In this document: positions 1-9,285 of the stretch, piece by piece
How the letters are laid out: each line of letters opens with the position of its first letter
How positions within the stretch are numbered: the stretch's first letter is position 1
Origin: Agrostemma githago
Lineage: Eukaryota; Streptophyta; Magnoliopsida; Caryophyllales; Caryophyllaceae
Reading direction: 5' to 3'
Length of the DNA: 64,000 nucleotides
Assembly (NCBI GenBank): GCA_958450325.1
Contig: OY288261.1
Coordinates: 14,311,277 to 14,375,276 of the forward strand
Notes under the pieces: model-generated
Database searches by the model: none
What the model saw: only the letters and a program-made list of their open reading frames with translations
What the model was told of the DNA's origin: nothing
Position numbers and translations under genes: made by a program

Positions 1-766
1 TGATAGCCCAAAATGCCTTATATTCCAATTCGACTGGTAAATGGCAATCCTTGCCATAGACAAGTCGATAAGGGGAAGTACCTATCGGGGTCTTAAAAGC
101 GGTTCGGTAAGCCCAAAGAGTGTCTTCAAGCTTCAAACTCCAATCTTTCCGTGCTTTCGACACCGCTTTCTCAAGTATGGACTTGAGCTCTCGGTTGGAT
201 AATTCAACTTGGCCGCTTGTCTGTGGATGATAAGCCAAGTCGGTTCGGTGTGTTACCCCATATTTAGCTAGAAGGGAATCTAGCTGCCGCTCATGAAAAT
301 GACTTCCCCCGTCACTAATGATGGCTCGGGGAACACCAAACCTTGGGAAAATCACCTTCTTAAATAATGAGATGACAGTCTTTGCATCATTGACTTGCGA
401 TGCAACAGCTTCAACCCATTTGGACACGTAGTCCACAGCAACAAGAATATACCGGTTTCCCTTGAAGAAGGGAAAAGGACCTTGATAGTCTATTCCCCAA
501 ACATCAAACAGCTCGACTTCTAAAATTCCGGTTTGAGGCATCTCGTGCCTCCTGGAGATATTCCCGGTTCTCTGGCAGGCATCACATGCTAGAATAAAAG
601 CATGAGCGTCTTTAAATAAGGTGGGCCAGAAAAACCCGGATTGCAGAACCTTAGCAGTAGTTCTAGATGGGCCGTGGTGACCTCCGTAAGCTAAAGAATG
701 ACAGTGCTGTAAAATACCCGGTACCTCCCACTGAGGTATACATCTCCGAAATAGCCCGTCAGCATA
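1..766 (-). pseudogene. Athila integrase domain (partial)
   Basis: The minus frame is open from 766 to the window edge. It shows an HHCC zinc-binding region (a histidine pair around 690 and 667, then a CDACQ motif near 585) and the catalytic core: the first Asp in GIDYQGPF near 490, the second in IISDGGSHF near 315 and the Glu in SGQVELSNRE near 217. Integrase inserts the element cDNA into the genome. A TAG stop at 767-769 separates it from the RNase H part in the same frame, so it could not be made as part of this copy's polyprotein. The C-terminal end lies outside the window. Confidence 0.88.
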
Positions 767-1504
767 CTAGGGGTCATCCCAAAAATATTGGCGAACATCA
801 TGGAGGAATTTCTTCCTCTGCTGATACGAAAAATCTGATGGTAAAATATTGTCAACTAAATAATTGGCGTAATCGGCAAACCAAGGATTCTCTGTAGTAG
901 AAATCGCCATGAGGAAATCGTCAGGAAAGGAGTCATCGATAGGGAGAGTATTCCCTTCATCTACGACCTGTAGTCGGGATAGATGATCGGCTACTACATT
1001 CTCAGCTCCTTTCTTGTCCCGTATATCTAAATCGAACTCTTGAAGTAGGAGTATCCATCGGAGGAGCCGGGGTTTGGCTACGTCACTCTTAGCTAACAGA
1101 TATTTCAGTACGGCATGATCGGTGAAGATAATAACCTTCGACCCGAGCAGATAAGTTCTGAATTTTTCTAGCGCAAAAACCACCGCTAGAAGCTCCTTCT
1201 CGGTCGTGGCATGCTTCATCTGGACCTCATCGAGCGTTCTACTAGCATAGTAGATGGCACTCAGCTTCTTGTCTTTTCTTTGCCCTAATACTGCACCGAC
1301 AACATAATCACTGGCATCGCACATAATCTCGAACGAGAGGTCCCAATCTGGGGCCTGAATGATCGGTACTGTGATCAGCGCGTTCTTCAACATGTTAAAT
1401 GCATCAAGACAATCATCATTAAACTGAAAAGGTGCGTCTTTAAGGAGAAGGTGCGTAAGTGGTTTCGCAATTTTAGAAAAATCCTTGATAAACCGGCGAT
1501 AAAA
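767..1504 (-). pseudogene. Athila RNase H and connection region
   Basis: Continuing the pol frame after a TGA at 1505-1507, this stretch encodes the RT connection and the Ty3-type RNase H. Residues FEIMCDASDYVVGAVLGQ (around 1340-1287) and the TEKELLAVVFALEKFRTYLLG segment hold the Asp and Glu expected of the active site, and FTDHAVLKYLL follows. RNase H removes RNA from the RNA/DNA hybrid during reverse transcription. A TAG at 767-769 ends the frame before integrase. The two stops are single-codon changes in an otherwise continuous frame. Confidence 0.85.
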
Positions 1505-1507
1505 TCA

Positions 1508-1921
1508 GGCGTGTCCAAGGAAACTTCTAATTCCCTTAACATTGACAGGGGGCGGTAATTGCTTAATCACTTGCACTTTCGCCTTGTCAACCTCGAACCC
1601 TTTATCAGAAATAATGTGACCGAGAACAACTCCCTGAGTGACCATGAAATGGCACTTTTCCCAGTTCAATACCAAATTGACCTCTATACATCTCTGCAAA
1701 ATCTTGTCCAAGTTAGTGAGGCAATCGGAATAATCAGACCCATAAACACTAAAGTCGTCCATGAAGACTTCCATGATTGACTCTATATATTCTGAAAAAA
1801 TGCCCATCATACATCTATGAAATGTAGCGGGGGCATTACATAACCCGAATGGCGTCCTGCGATATGCGAAAGTGCCATACGGACATGTAAAAGTGGTCTT
1901 TTTCTGATCGTCAGGATGAAT
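1508..1921 (-). pseudogene. Athila reverse transcriptase, C-terminal half
   Basis: This is the downstream half of the RT, cut off from its N-terminal half by the CACTA insertion ending at 1922. It contains the conserved TTFTCPYGTFAYRR block, PFGLCNAPATF and the catalytic FMDDFSVYG motif near 1765-1740 (the xxDD box). It ends at a TGA (1505-1507) in the FLGH region. The frame matches that of the N-terminal half once the insert and one copy of the AAT duplication are discounted, so the CACTA jump itself did not shift the frame. Confidence 0.88.
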
Positions 1922-1928
1922 CACTACA

Positions 1929-2215
1929 ACAAATTGCCACTTGCGCCACGAATTATGCCACGGTAATTTGTTATTCGTGGCTAATTTTTACCTGGCCACG
2001 GGAAAATTTTGATTCACTACCTGAGAAAAAAAATATGCCACGGGAAATTTTTTTCCCGTGGCTAAAATTCACTTGCGCCACGAAAGTTGCCACACCCGTG
2101 GCAAAAATATATTTAGCCACGAATTTGTTCTGTGGCAAATATTTTTTAGCCACGATGTAATTAAATTCCATGGCGAAATTATTTTTTAGCCACTAATGTA
2201 ATAAACGCATGTGGC
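1929..2215. repeat. CACTA left subterminal repeat cluster
   Basis: About ten copies of GCCACGG/GCCACGA and its complement CCGTGGC/TCGTGGC lie in both orientations, and several pairs form hairpins, such as GCCACGGG facing CCCGTGGC across an AT spacer near 2037-2061. Subterminal repeats of this kind are transposase binding sites in En/Spm elements; that role here is inferred from position. Confidence 0.85.
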
Positions 2216-3640
2216 TAATGTGGTTCTTCAAACTTTAATAAATTGCTTTCAAGATAAGCCAAATGTCCAATTTTGGTCTTAAAAAATTCCTTAAAATTTA
2301 AAGTTATAGATGATATGAAATTAAATAAAAAATTTAAATTTGAAAATATTTTATTACTCAAAAAAAATTGTTATTCTTTTATTAACTTTTAAAAATAAAA
2401 TAAAATTGTAACACAAAATACAAGTAAAGAAAACTTTGGTGGTCTAATTTGTTGATTTTCAACTAATCATAATTTTTGAAGTCATTGATTTCTCTTAATT
2501 TGACAATATGTTTAACTAAAATTATATAATCTAAAGTATGACTTTTGAAAGACTGGATGACATTTAAATAGTGTATGTAATATATATGCCAGCTAATATG
2601 CGGCGTACATATCATATCAAGTAAAAAGAAGTATGTGATTTATCATCCATCGTTGACATGTCTAATATTATTTGAGATCTTTCAGTTTTACCGCTTAATT
2701 AATTAATTAATATATTTTTCACATTTATTAAACCTCTTTTGAAGACAAAAAAACTTTAAAAGAAAGGGACCGAGCATGACTCATAACAGCAGCTTTCGAG
2801 CGTTGTATTATTATTTTTCAAATTATTGATTTATTTTCTTACAATATTTTCAGTGTGAAAAAAATCATTTTTTAACTCGTATTTAAGAATTCTAATCGAT
2901 CAATATTTTTTTATGGAATTAACTTTGACTGTGAAAATAATGATTAGTTTTGTAAATTAATTGTTTTCAAGTTATTTGGTTTGGAAGAAAGATTAATGTT
3001 TTGAAAAGTCGTACCTAAGTTTAATAATCAGTTAAAATTATTTTTCAGAAAAAGAGAGGTATAATTGAGAAAAACAAATAACTTACAAATACATGTAAGA
3101 AAATCTAATAATCAAGGACCACTAGTGAGAAAATAAAAAAATTAATTTATCGTCAACTATCTAATTCAATAATTATTCTATAATATTATTTGGAAGATAT
3201 TTTAAAAAATGAATGTAAAACAAAAATAATTTAATGAAAAATAAAATTCTGGTAAAACTTAGAGTAGACAAGAGGAAACTCGATGAGGATAAAAACTAAT
3301 GAAATAAAATAACGACCGATGGTTCAAAGCAAATAAAATATCTAATTAAGCCAACAACAAAAACAAAAAACATATCGAAAGAACTAGCAATAAAAGAACG
3401 TGAAAATTAGAAATTAAAATACAAATATCGATAAATTAATGAAATCATGAGTCCGAAAGTTAATTTCGAAACTTGATTTTTTTTTTTACCGGAACAATTT
3501 TTTTAATCATAAATAGTAAATCATTGGTGGAAAACCAATTAATTACTCAAAAGTAAATGTAGTTTGTGGAAAAAAACCTTTTAAAGGAATTCAAACAATG
3601 ATTATATCAACAAAGTTCAAATTCATTTCTGGTAGCTGGT

Positions 3641-3726
3641 CATAAGAACTCCACAGTTAAGCGTGCTTGAGTGAGAGTAGTGTTAAGATGGGTGACCTCC
3701 TGGGAAGGCTCTTCGATGCGTGCGAC
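3641..3726 (+). pseudogene. 5S rRNA-derived segment inside CACTA element
   Basis: The segment contains AGAACTCC, AGTTAAGCGTGCTTGA, GAGAGTAGT and GATGGGTGACCTCCTGGGAAG in the order and spacing of the last two thirds of plant 5S rRNA, including the internal promoter boxes A, intermediate element and C. Compared with the plant 5S consensus recalled from general knowledge, most differences are C-to-T or G-to-A. The first third of the gene is not recognisable, so this is not a functional 5S gene. 5S-derived heads are known from SINE3 and from the Cassandra TRIM LTR; inside a CACTA element it is unexpected. Confidence 0.85.
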
Positions 3727-3879
3727 TGGTGAAATTAAATGATATTGAAATGACTCAGATGTGACTATAAAGCTAGTTACCGTTTCAGATGTGACTACTC
3801 TAGAGGCAGAGAATTCTTACGGAGATTAATTAATGAATTTATTATATATTTTCACCGAAATAAACGTTTCGTCACAAGC

Positions 3880-4085
3880 GTAATTAGCCACGGGATAACC
3901 CGTGGCAAAAAGTTAATTCTAGCCACGGGAGACTCTGTGGCAATAAAATCAATACTTGCCACGGTTTTTTTTTCCGTGGCTATTTGTTCGCCACGGCCAC
4001 TTGCACCACGTATGATTTTTCCGTGGCAAAGTACTTTAGCCACGAAAATTTAGCACTTCTGCCACGAATTCAGCCGTGGCCCAAG
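3880..4085. repeat. CACTA right subterminal repeat cluster
   Basis: The same GCCACGG/CCGTGGC words recur in both orientations just inside the right terminus, mirroring the left cluster. This shared motif set supports treating 1922-4103 as one element. Confidence 0.85.
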
Positions 4086-4103
4086 TGCTCATTTGTAGTA
4101 GTG

Positions 4104-4827
4104 AATGGGTATCAAAAAGAACCCGGAATAACCATCTAGAAAACAGAAAAATTTACGTGATGCTAGTCGTTCTAGCATTTGATCGATGAATGGGAGGGGG
4201 AAGTGGTCTTTACTGGTAGTTGTATTCAGCTTCCTGTAATCGATGCACATGCGCCAGCCTGTGACTATTCTAGTGGGTATCAGTTCATTTTTTTTCATTT
4301 TTTATGACCGTGGTCCCTCCTTTCTTAGGAACCACCTGAACTGGACTAACCCATTTAGAATCGGAAATGGGATAGATTATGCCGGCGTCTAGGAGTTTCA
4401 TGACCTCCTTCTTAACTACTTCTTGCATGTTCCGGTTCAACCTACGTCGACCCTGAATCCGTGGTCTATGACCTTCCTCAAGGTTAATCCGGTGCATACA
4501 GAAATCCGGACTAAGACCCTTCAGGTCATCAGGGGTATAGCCTAAGGCCTTCTGGTTCTTTTTCAGCACGACCAATATAGCAGATAATTGGTCATTGGTA
4601 AGAGTGGAACTAACTATGACTGGATACCTTTCGGTATCATCTAAAAATGCATACTTAAGATTAGGAGGGAGAGGTTTAAGTTCATGTTTCGATACCTCGA
4701 CAGCAAATGAGGTATTTACCAAATTGTGGACCATCTCACTTTCCATCACAGTTAGTTCACGTTTTTCCAATGCTACTGCTAACATATCAAAGATAGCCTC
4801 GTTCCTTCCTGCTTCCTCTGCACATGC
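4104..4827 (-). pseudogene. Athila pol linker and reverse transcriptase, N-terminal half
   Basis: From 4827 the minus frame runs through the protease-RT linker into RT: SPDFCMHRINLEEG, then SKWVSPVQVVPKKGG (about 4356-4312). A frameshift in an A-rich run near 4285-4300 moves the remainder (WRMCIDYRKLN, DHFPLPFIDQML, FFCFLDGYSG) to another frame. It is then cut by the CACTA element at 4103. The start side is separated from protease by a TAA at 4828-4830 in the same frame. Confidence 0.86.
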
Positions 4828-6132
4828 TTATATACACGTCAAAGCCTCAAACGTGTCCCTCAACAGGGGACCCGATAAAAAATATGACACTGACTCTTCA
4901 ATTATATCAATAGCATAGCATGTGTCCTCTATCATAGGCTTAGCCATGGTCTGGGCAAGGTTAAATGTGACCCTGTCATCCCATACCTCTAATGTCAAAC
5001 GATCTTGCTCGACATCTATTACCGCCCCCGCAGTGTGTAGGAACGGTCGGCCTAAGATAATCGGGATTTGGACGTCTTCAGCTATATCAAGCACAATAAA
5101 ATCGACAGGTGTAAAGAATTTACCTATCCTAACTGGCACGTCCTCTAATATCCCTAAGGGCTGTTTGACCGATCGGTCAGCCATCTGAAGAGTCACATTA
5201 GTGACTTTAAGGTCGCCCATATTCAGTTTTTCGCAAACTGAATAAGGCATGACACTGACACTGGCACCTAAGTCGCATAATGTTTTATCTATGGTCACGG
5301 TGCCTATGGTGCAGGGAATAGAAAAGCTACCCGGGTCTTTTAGTTTAGGAGGAGATTTCTTCTGTAGGAGTGCGCTACACTCCGTAGTAAAAGCTATGAT
5401 CTCGGTTTCACTAATACTTTTCTTACGACTCAAAATATCTTTCATAAATTTAGCGTAAGAAGGTACCTGAGTGATGAGCTCGGTGAACGGAACCGTGACC
5501 TGAAGATTCTTCACTACCTCCATAAACCTCCCGAATTGTTGTTCCGTGTTTGTGTTACGTAACCGACTCGGGAACGGAAGCTTAATCTGAACTGGGGCCT
5601 GTTTGTTGATAGTTGAACCTGAGCCTATGGACTGTAATGAACTATTGCTTTCAGTCTGTAGACTGGCATTGTGGGTTGTTCCTTGCTCTTGGCCAGTCTG
5701 TAGACTGGCGTTGCTATCCTGGGCTTCTCCTCTAGTCTGTAGACTGACGTGCCCAGATCCAGTAGCCTTTTCTTGCTCCTTCTTGCCAGTCTGTAGACTG
5801 GCATGACCAGTCTGGACTAATTCATTAGACTCAGCTACTTTGTGAGCTATCTTATCCTCTGTCCCATCTTCAATCTCAACCAGTTGGTCATCAGACGGCA
5901 TCTTAGGACCCTCGTAACTAGTACCACTTCGTAACGAAATGGCATTGGCGATGTCGTGAGGCTGCTGTGGCTGGGACGGAAAAGTACCCGGCTGCCTCTG
6001 AGCTTGAGACAATGCTAATTGAGCGACCTGTTTCTCGAGCATCTTAATAGCGGTGGCATGATTCTGATCACTCTTCTGAACGGTCGTCAAAATATTCATC
6101 ATTATGTTTCTTATCTCGGCCATCTCGAGCAA
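4828..6132 (-). pseudogene. Athila gag C-terminal region and aspartic protease
   Basis: A 434-codon stretch in the same frame as gag. The N-terminal part is a low-complexity linker with a repeated ASLQTG-type hexapeptide (about 5640-5810), which is the translation of a palindromic DNA repeat. The aspartic protease follows: LCDLGASVSVMPYSV (near 5275-5235) carries the active-site Asp, and IILGRPFLHTAGAVID is the typical second conserved block. Retroviral-type proteases cut the polyprotein. It is preceded by two in-frame stops (6163-6165, 6136-6138) and ended by a third (4828-4830). Confidence 0.87.
5652..5802. repeat. Interrupted-palindrome array in Athila gag-pro
   Basis: Four copies of an interrupted palindrome with arms up to GCCAGTCT and AGACTGGC around a GT spacer lie at 5652-5666, 5692-5709, 5734-5745 and 5785-5802, with a half copy just after. 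Two copies have the full 18-bp form. They are read through as SLQTG peptide repeats on the minus strand. Confidence 0.85.
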
Positions 6133-6162
6133 TTGCTAATGCTGAGGAGAAGCCTGGTTCTG

Positions 6163-7395
6163 TTAAGCCGGTTTTTGAAAACCGACTTGATTGAAGGACT
6201 GATTACCCTGCTGCTGAAATGAATTATTCGGAGGAGGGACATAAGGTTGTGGTTTCAGTGGTGGCGGTGTGATTGGATTCAACACGTTCTGGCTCCGGTA
6301 AGATAAATACGGATGCTGTCGGGTAGCCTCGTTATAGTGATTGGAGAACGGATTTCCTTTGTAAGAGCCAAATGCATTCACTGACTCCATCATACTCATA
6401 CAATCAACGTGATCTGGAGAGCCACAAGTATGGCATACCGGACCTACCTGCTGCTGCATGGCATGAACGGGCTGGAGCTGTAAGCTGCTGGGGCTGCGGA
6501 GATCCTCGATCTTCGCGGTGAGGCTAGCTATTTGAGATGATAGCACGGCAATTGACTCATCGGCGGCTTCTTTCCCTTTAGAATGATATTGGCGGGGCTG
6601 ACTATATTGGCTGTCATGGATAGCCATAGATTCGATTGTCTGTAAAGCAATATTGACATTGATCGCATCGAATCGGCCATTGTTGGCGGCATTCAATATA
6701 CGACGAGCTTCGGAGGTACATCCATTGTAAAATGTAATAGCCAGGAACCAAGTATCGAGCCCGTGGTGGGAGCATTCTTGTTGAAGCTCCTTATATCGCT
6801 CCCATGCTTCATATAAAGTCTCGTCTGAGCACATCCGGAAGCTAGTAATTTGGCTTCGTAGCATTGCGGTACGCTCAGGTGGAAAATATTTCCGAGAAAA
6901 TTCGAGAGCTAAGGTGTTCCAATCGACAATCCCCTCGGCCACCCTGTTTATGTTGTTGATCCATCTTTCGGCCTTGCCCGTTAAGGAAAATGGGAACATC
7001 ATTTCCCTAATCTGGTCTTGTGTTACCCAATACTGCTTAATTGTGGAACAATAAGCAAGGAATTTCCTTATATGTTGATAGGCATCTTCACCGGGAGTAC
7101 CACCGAACGTACTCCGTTCGATCAAGCTGATGAAAGTTGGCTTGATCTCAAAATTCTCTGCTGCTACCGTTGAAGTGGCGAGAGTGGGCAGCACGTCAGC
7201 ATTGGGCCTAGAATGATCAGACAATTTTTCCGCCATTGGAGGAATATTAAAAATAGTGATAATAGTTTCCTCGAGAGGCGGGACTTCGTTGTTGACACTC
7301 TCTAAGTCGGATTGACGGTCCTCGTATAGACTATCAAGCTCTTCAATAGATTCAGCCCGACTACTTTCTCTAAAGAACCGTAGTTGTCGTCCCAA
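6163..7395 (-). CDS. Athila gag (capsid/nucleocapsid), 410 codons
   Basis: The ORF begins about 160 bp inside the primer-binding site, as expected for gag. Its middle (roughly residues 125-245) is a Retrotrans_gag domain: EDAYQHIRKFLAYC, FPFSLTGKAERWINN, FSRKYFPP, LYEAWERYKELQQECSHHGLDTW. A CHTCGSPDHVDC segment near residue 315-327 resembles a zinc knuckle but has only two residues between the His and last Cys instead of four. The TAA at 6163-6165 lies in a frame that continues on the other side into protease, so the native product was probably longer. Gag packages element RNA into virus-like particles. Confidence 0.88.
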   Translation of the reverse strand: MGRQLRFFRESSRAESIEELDSLYEDRQSDLESVNNEVPPLEETIITIFNIPPMAEKLSDHSRPNADVLPTLATSTVAAENFEIKPTFISLIERSTFGGTPGEDAYQHIRKFLAYCSTIKQYWVTQDQIREMMFPFSLTGKAERWINNINRVAEGIVDWNTLALEFSRKYFPPERTAMLRSQITSFRMCSDETLYEAWERYKELQQECSHHGLDTWFLAITFYNGCTSEARRILNAANNGRFDAINVNIALQTIESMAIHDSQYSQPRQYHSKGKEAADESIAVLSSQIASLTAKIEDLRSPSSLQLQPVHAMQQQVGPVCHTCGSPDHVDCMSMMESVNAFGSYKGNPFSNHYNEATRQHPYLSYRSQNVLNPITPPPLKPQPYVPPPNNSFQQQGNQSFNQVGFQKPA

Positions 7396-7552
7396 AGTAC
7401 ATTCTGGCTCGGGATCAAAAGGATGGAGCTTCGAGCGAGAAGACCTGGGTATATAAACAACTACAAGTAAACAATGAGATCAGTCTCAAGGAACTGTCGT
7501 TCCCTAAGACGAGAGATAATTTAATCAACTAACTAATAAAATTGCGTCGCCT

Positions 7553-7570
7553 CCCCGGCAACGGCGCCAA
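7553..7570 (-). other. Athila primer-binding site (tRNA-Asp type)
   Basis: On the minus strand the sequence TGGCGCCGTTGCCGGGG lies just inside the 5' LTR and is complementary to the 3' end of plant tRNA-Asp as recalled (ending CGGCAACGGCGCCA). Athila elements use this primer. The stretch 7396-7552 between it and gag is leader with no gene. Confidence 0.85.
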
Positions 7571-7573
7571 AAT

Positions 7574-9285
7574 TGATACGGGTTAGTCGCGTTGCCGTAA
7601 TCAAAATAAACCTAGATTACTACTAACAGGTAGTCAGCGGTAAGTAGGGTCGATTCCACAGGGAGGCAGGTTGAAAGTTATAAGTCGGTCGATTAAAAAT
7701 TCTAGTTCACAAAGTGCGATTTAGTTGAGTTTTTAGACTAACAGGCTACAGCAGACAATAAACTATGATGCTAAAATAGAAAACTAAAATTAAAACAGTA
7801 AACTGGTATGAAGATGAAAATAATAAAATTAATGGAAGAAAGACGCTAGAGTTACAGGATCATTATAAACCAAGATAAGCATAAATAGAATAATCAAACA
7901 AACGACTAATACGAACTAAAGGGTATAGACACGGTCCTCTCGGATCACTAGTCGCCCTAGAACTCACCTAACGGGCTCTCGCTACGTATTAGGGAATTCT
8001 ATCGATTACAACGAGTCTTATCCTTTCCCGGGCTTTCGCTATGTTGGTCTGGTTTACGAGATACAAACAATCAATTAAGGCCTATAGTTAATTATTCGTC
8101 ATTGAGATGTTCCAAGAGCGATAAAGTTCATAAAAGCCGATTTATTAAGCTACTGCATAAATACAAATACTGATTTATAAGTCACCTATAACTCTAGTGA
8201 AAATGTATTAGCTACTCATATTTACAGTGACAATTGCTATATTAATAATGTTGATAATAAAGACGGAATATGACATGATAACTAGATGAAATAAGGTGAT
8301 GCAGAGATGGAAGAAATACAGAAATAGCATAATTACAAAACTACTGTAAAATAAAGAAATAAGAATTAATAAGATTAAAAAGAAAGAGGAACTAATTATG
8401 CTAAACTAACGAATTCTAAAAAGAGACTGAAAGTAAAATCTAATACTACTGGAAGAAGGAGATAGGGAAGAAGGAGAAATTTACCCAAATAGAGAGACTG
8501 AGGAAATAAAGAAGAAGAATAAGAAGAAACCGAAGAAATAATAACACTGAATAATTCCCAAAGTACTTGAATTAATTGCTGAAGGTCGATTACAGAAAGC
8601 TTCGAAATAAAAATTAATTATGTTTTGATTACATAGAGAACAAGGAAGAAGATGAAGCAGAAGATGTTAATAAAAAGATAGATGATCCAGATCATAAAAT
8701 TAAAGCCATATTTAAACTGCTCAAGCCCTTAACTGCCCTTGATTCCCTGCTTAAACAACCCAATGAAGTAGTGGGAAGAACTGCGTAAGAGGGGGAATGT
8801 GGGTAACGTCAAAATAGCTGAATTAGTCTTTGGAGTAGCATCCCATTCTGCAGACTTGGATTTTAGGCTGGTACTCTTGAGATCCAAGTCTGCCTATTAA
8901 GTTCTTCAGTCTAGGCCTCCAACGGACATCTCCTCGGTCTACGGACTGTTTGCTGCACTTTCTCAGTCTATAGACTTGTTTCCCAATCTATAGACTTGTG
9001 TTTTAGTGTACAGCTTTCTTACTTAGTCTATAGACTCACAGTCTAGTCTATAGACTTAGACTCCTTCTTCTTAGTCCACAATGAATTGGTTTTAGAGCTT
9101 TAAGATTTTTGATGCAATTTTTAGCTCTTTAGACTACTCGGTCTCGATTATCTACAGAACAACAAAAGAATACCCGAGTAGCATAAATGGGAGAAAATAA
9201 CGTAATCCGACTCCTAAAAATAATAAAACAACACGGAAATGAGTGCCAAAATAGGTGAAAAATCGAATAGGAACGGCACGCATCA
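7574..9285 (-). repeat. Athila 5' LTR, 1712 bp
   Basis: Read on the minus strand it begins TGATGCGTGCC (9285) and ends ACCCGTATCA (7574), giving matching TGAT...ATCA termini, and it is followed at once by the primer-binding site. The outer boundary is placed where recognisable Tat LTR sequence resumes (9286). There is no ORF inside. It should contain the promoter and poly(A) signal, but I could not pick a convincing TATA box. Confidence 0.82.
8965..9056. repeat. AGTCTATAGACT palindrome array in Athila LTR
   Basis: Perfect 12-bp palindromes AGTCTATAGACT occur at 8965-8976, 9025-9036 and 9045-9056, with a one-mismatch copy at 8985-8996 and a weaker relative near 8936-8948. In element orientation they sit about 230-320 bp from the LTR start, in the presumed U3. 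Confidence 0.85.

Larger units (their letters stand above)
1922..4103. mobile_element. Non-autonomous CACTA (En/Spm) transposon, 2182 bp
   Basis: The left end begins CACTACAACAAA at 1922 and the right end is its inverted counterpart, ending TTTGTAGTAGTG at 4103. The 3-bp target duplication AAT (1919-1921 and 4104-4106) is exact. The flanking sequence is the RT frame of the Athila element, which continues on each side. CACTA superfamily elements have exactly this end and a 3-bp duplication. No transposase-like ORF is seen inside; the core (about 2220-3870) is AT-rich. It also holds a 5S rRNA-like segment at 3641-3726. It must rely on a transposase from elsewhere. Confidence 0.93.
1..9285 (-). 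mobile_element. Athila-like Ty3/gypsy retrotransposon, 3' part outside window
   Basis: Reading on the minus strand, the order is 5' LTR (9285-7574), primer-binding site, gag, protease, reverse transcriptase, RNase H and integrase, with the window edge cutting the element inside the integrase. This order, the tRNA-Asp-type primer site and the 1.7-kb LTR fit the Athila lineage. The polyprotein frame carries several in-frame stops, one frameshift and a CACTA insertion, so this copy is dead. At its outer 5' end the LTR abuts a Tat-type LTR fragment (from 9286), so the Athila copy inserted into an older Tat LTR. The 3' LTR and the target duplication cannot be checked here. An envelope-like ORF, if present, would also lie outside. 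Confidence 0.9.

Noticed and set aside
3641..3726. Functional 5S rRNA gene
   Set aside because: The first third is missing, there are many transitions, and it lies inside a transposon rather than in a 5S tandem array.
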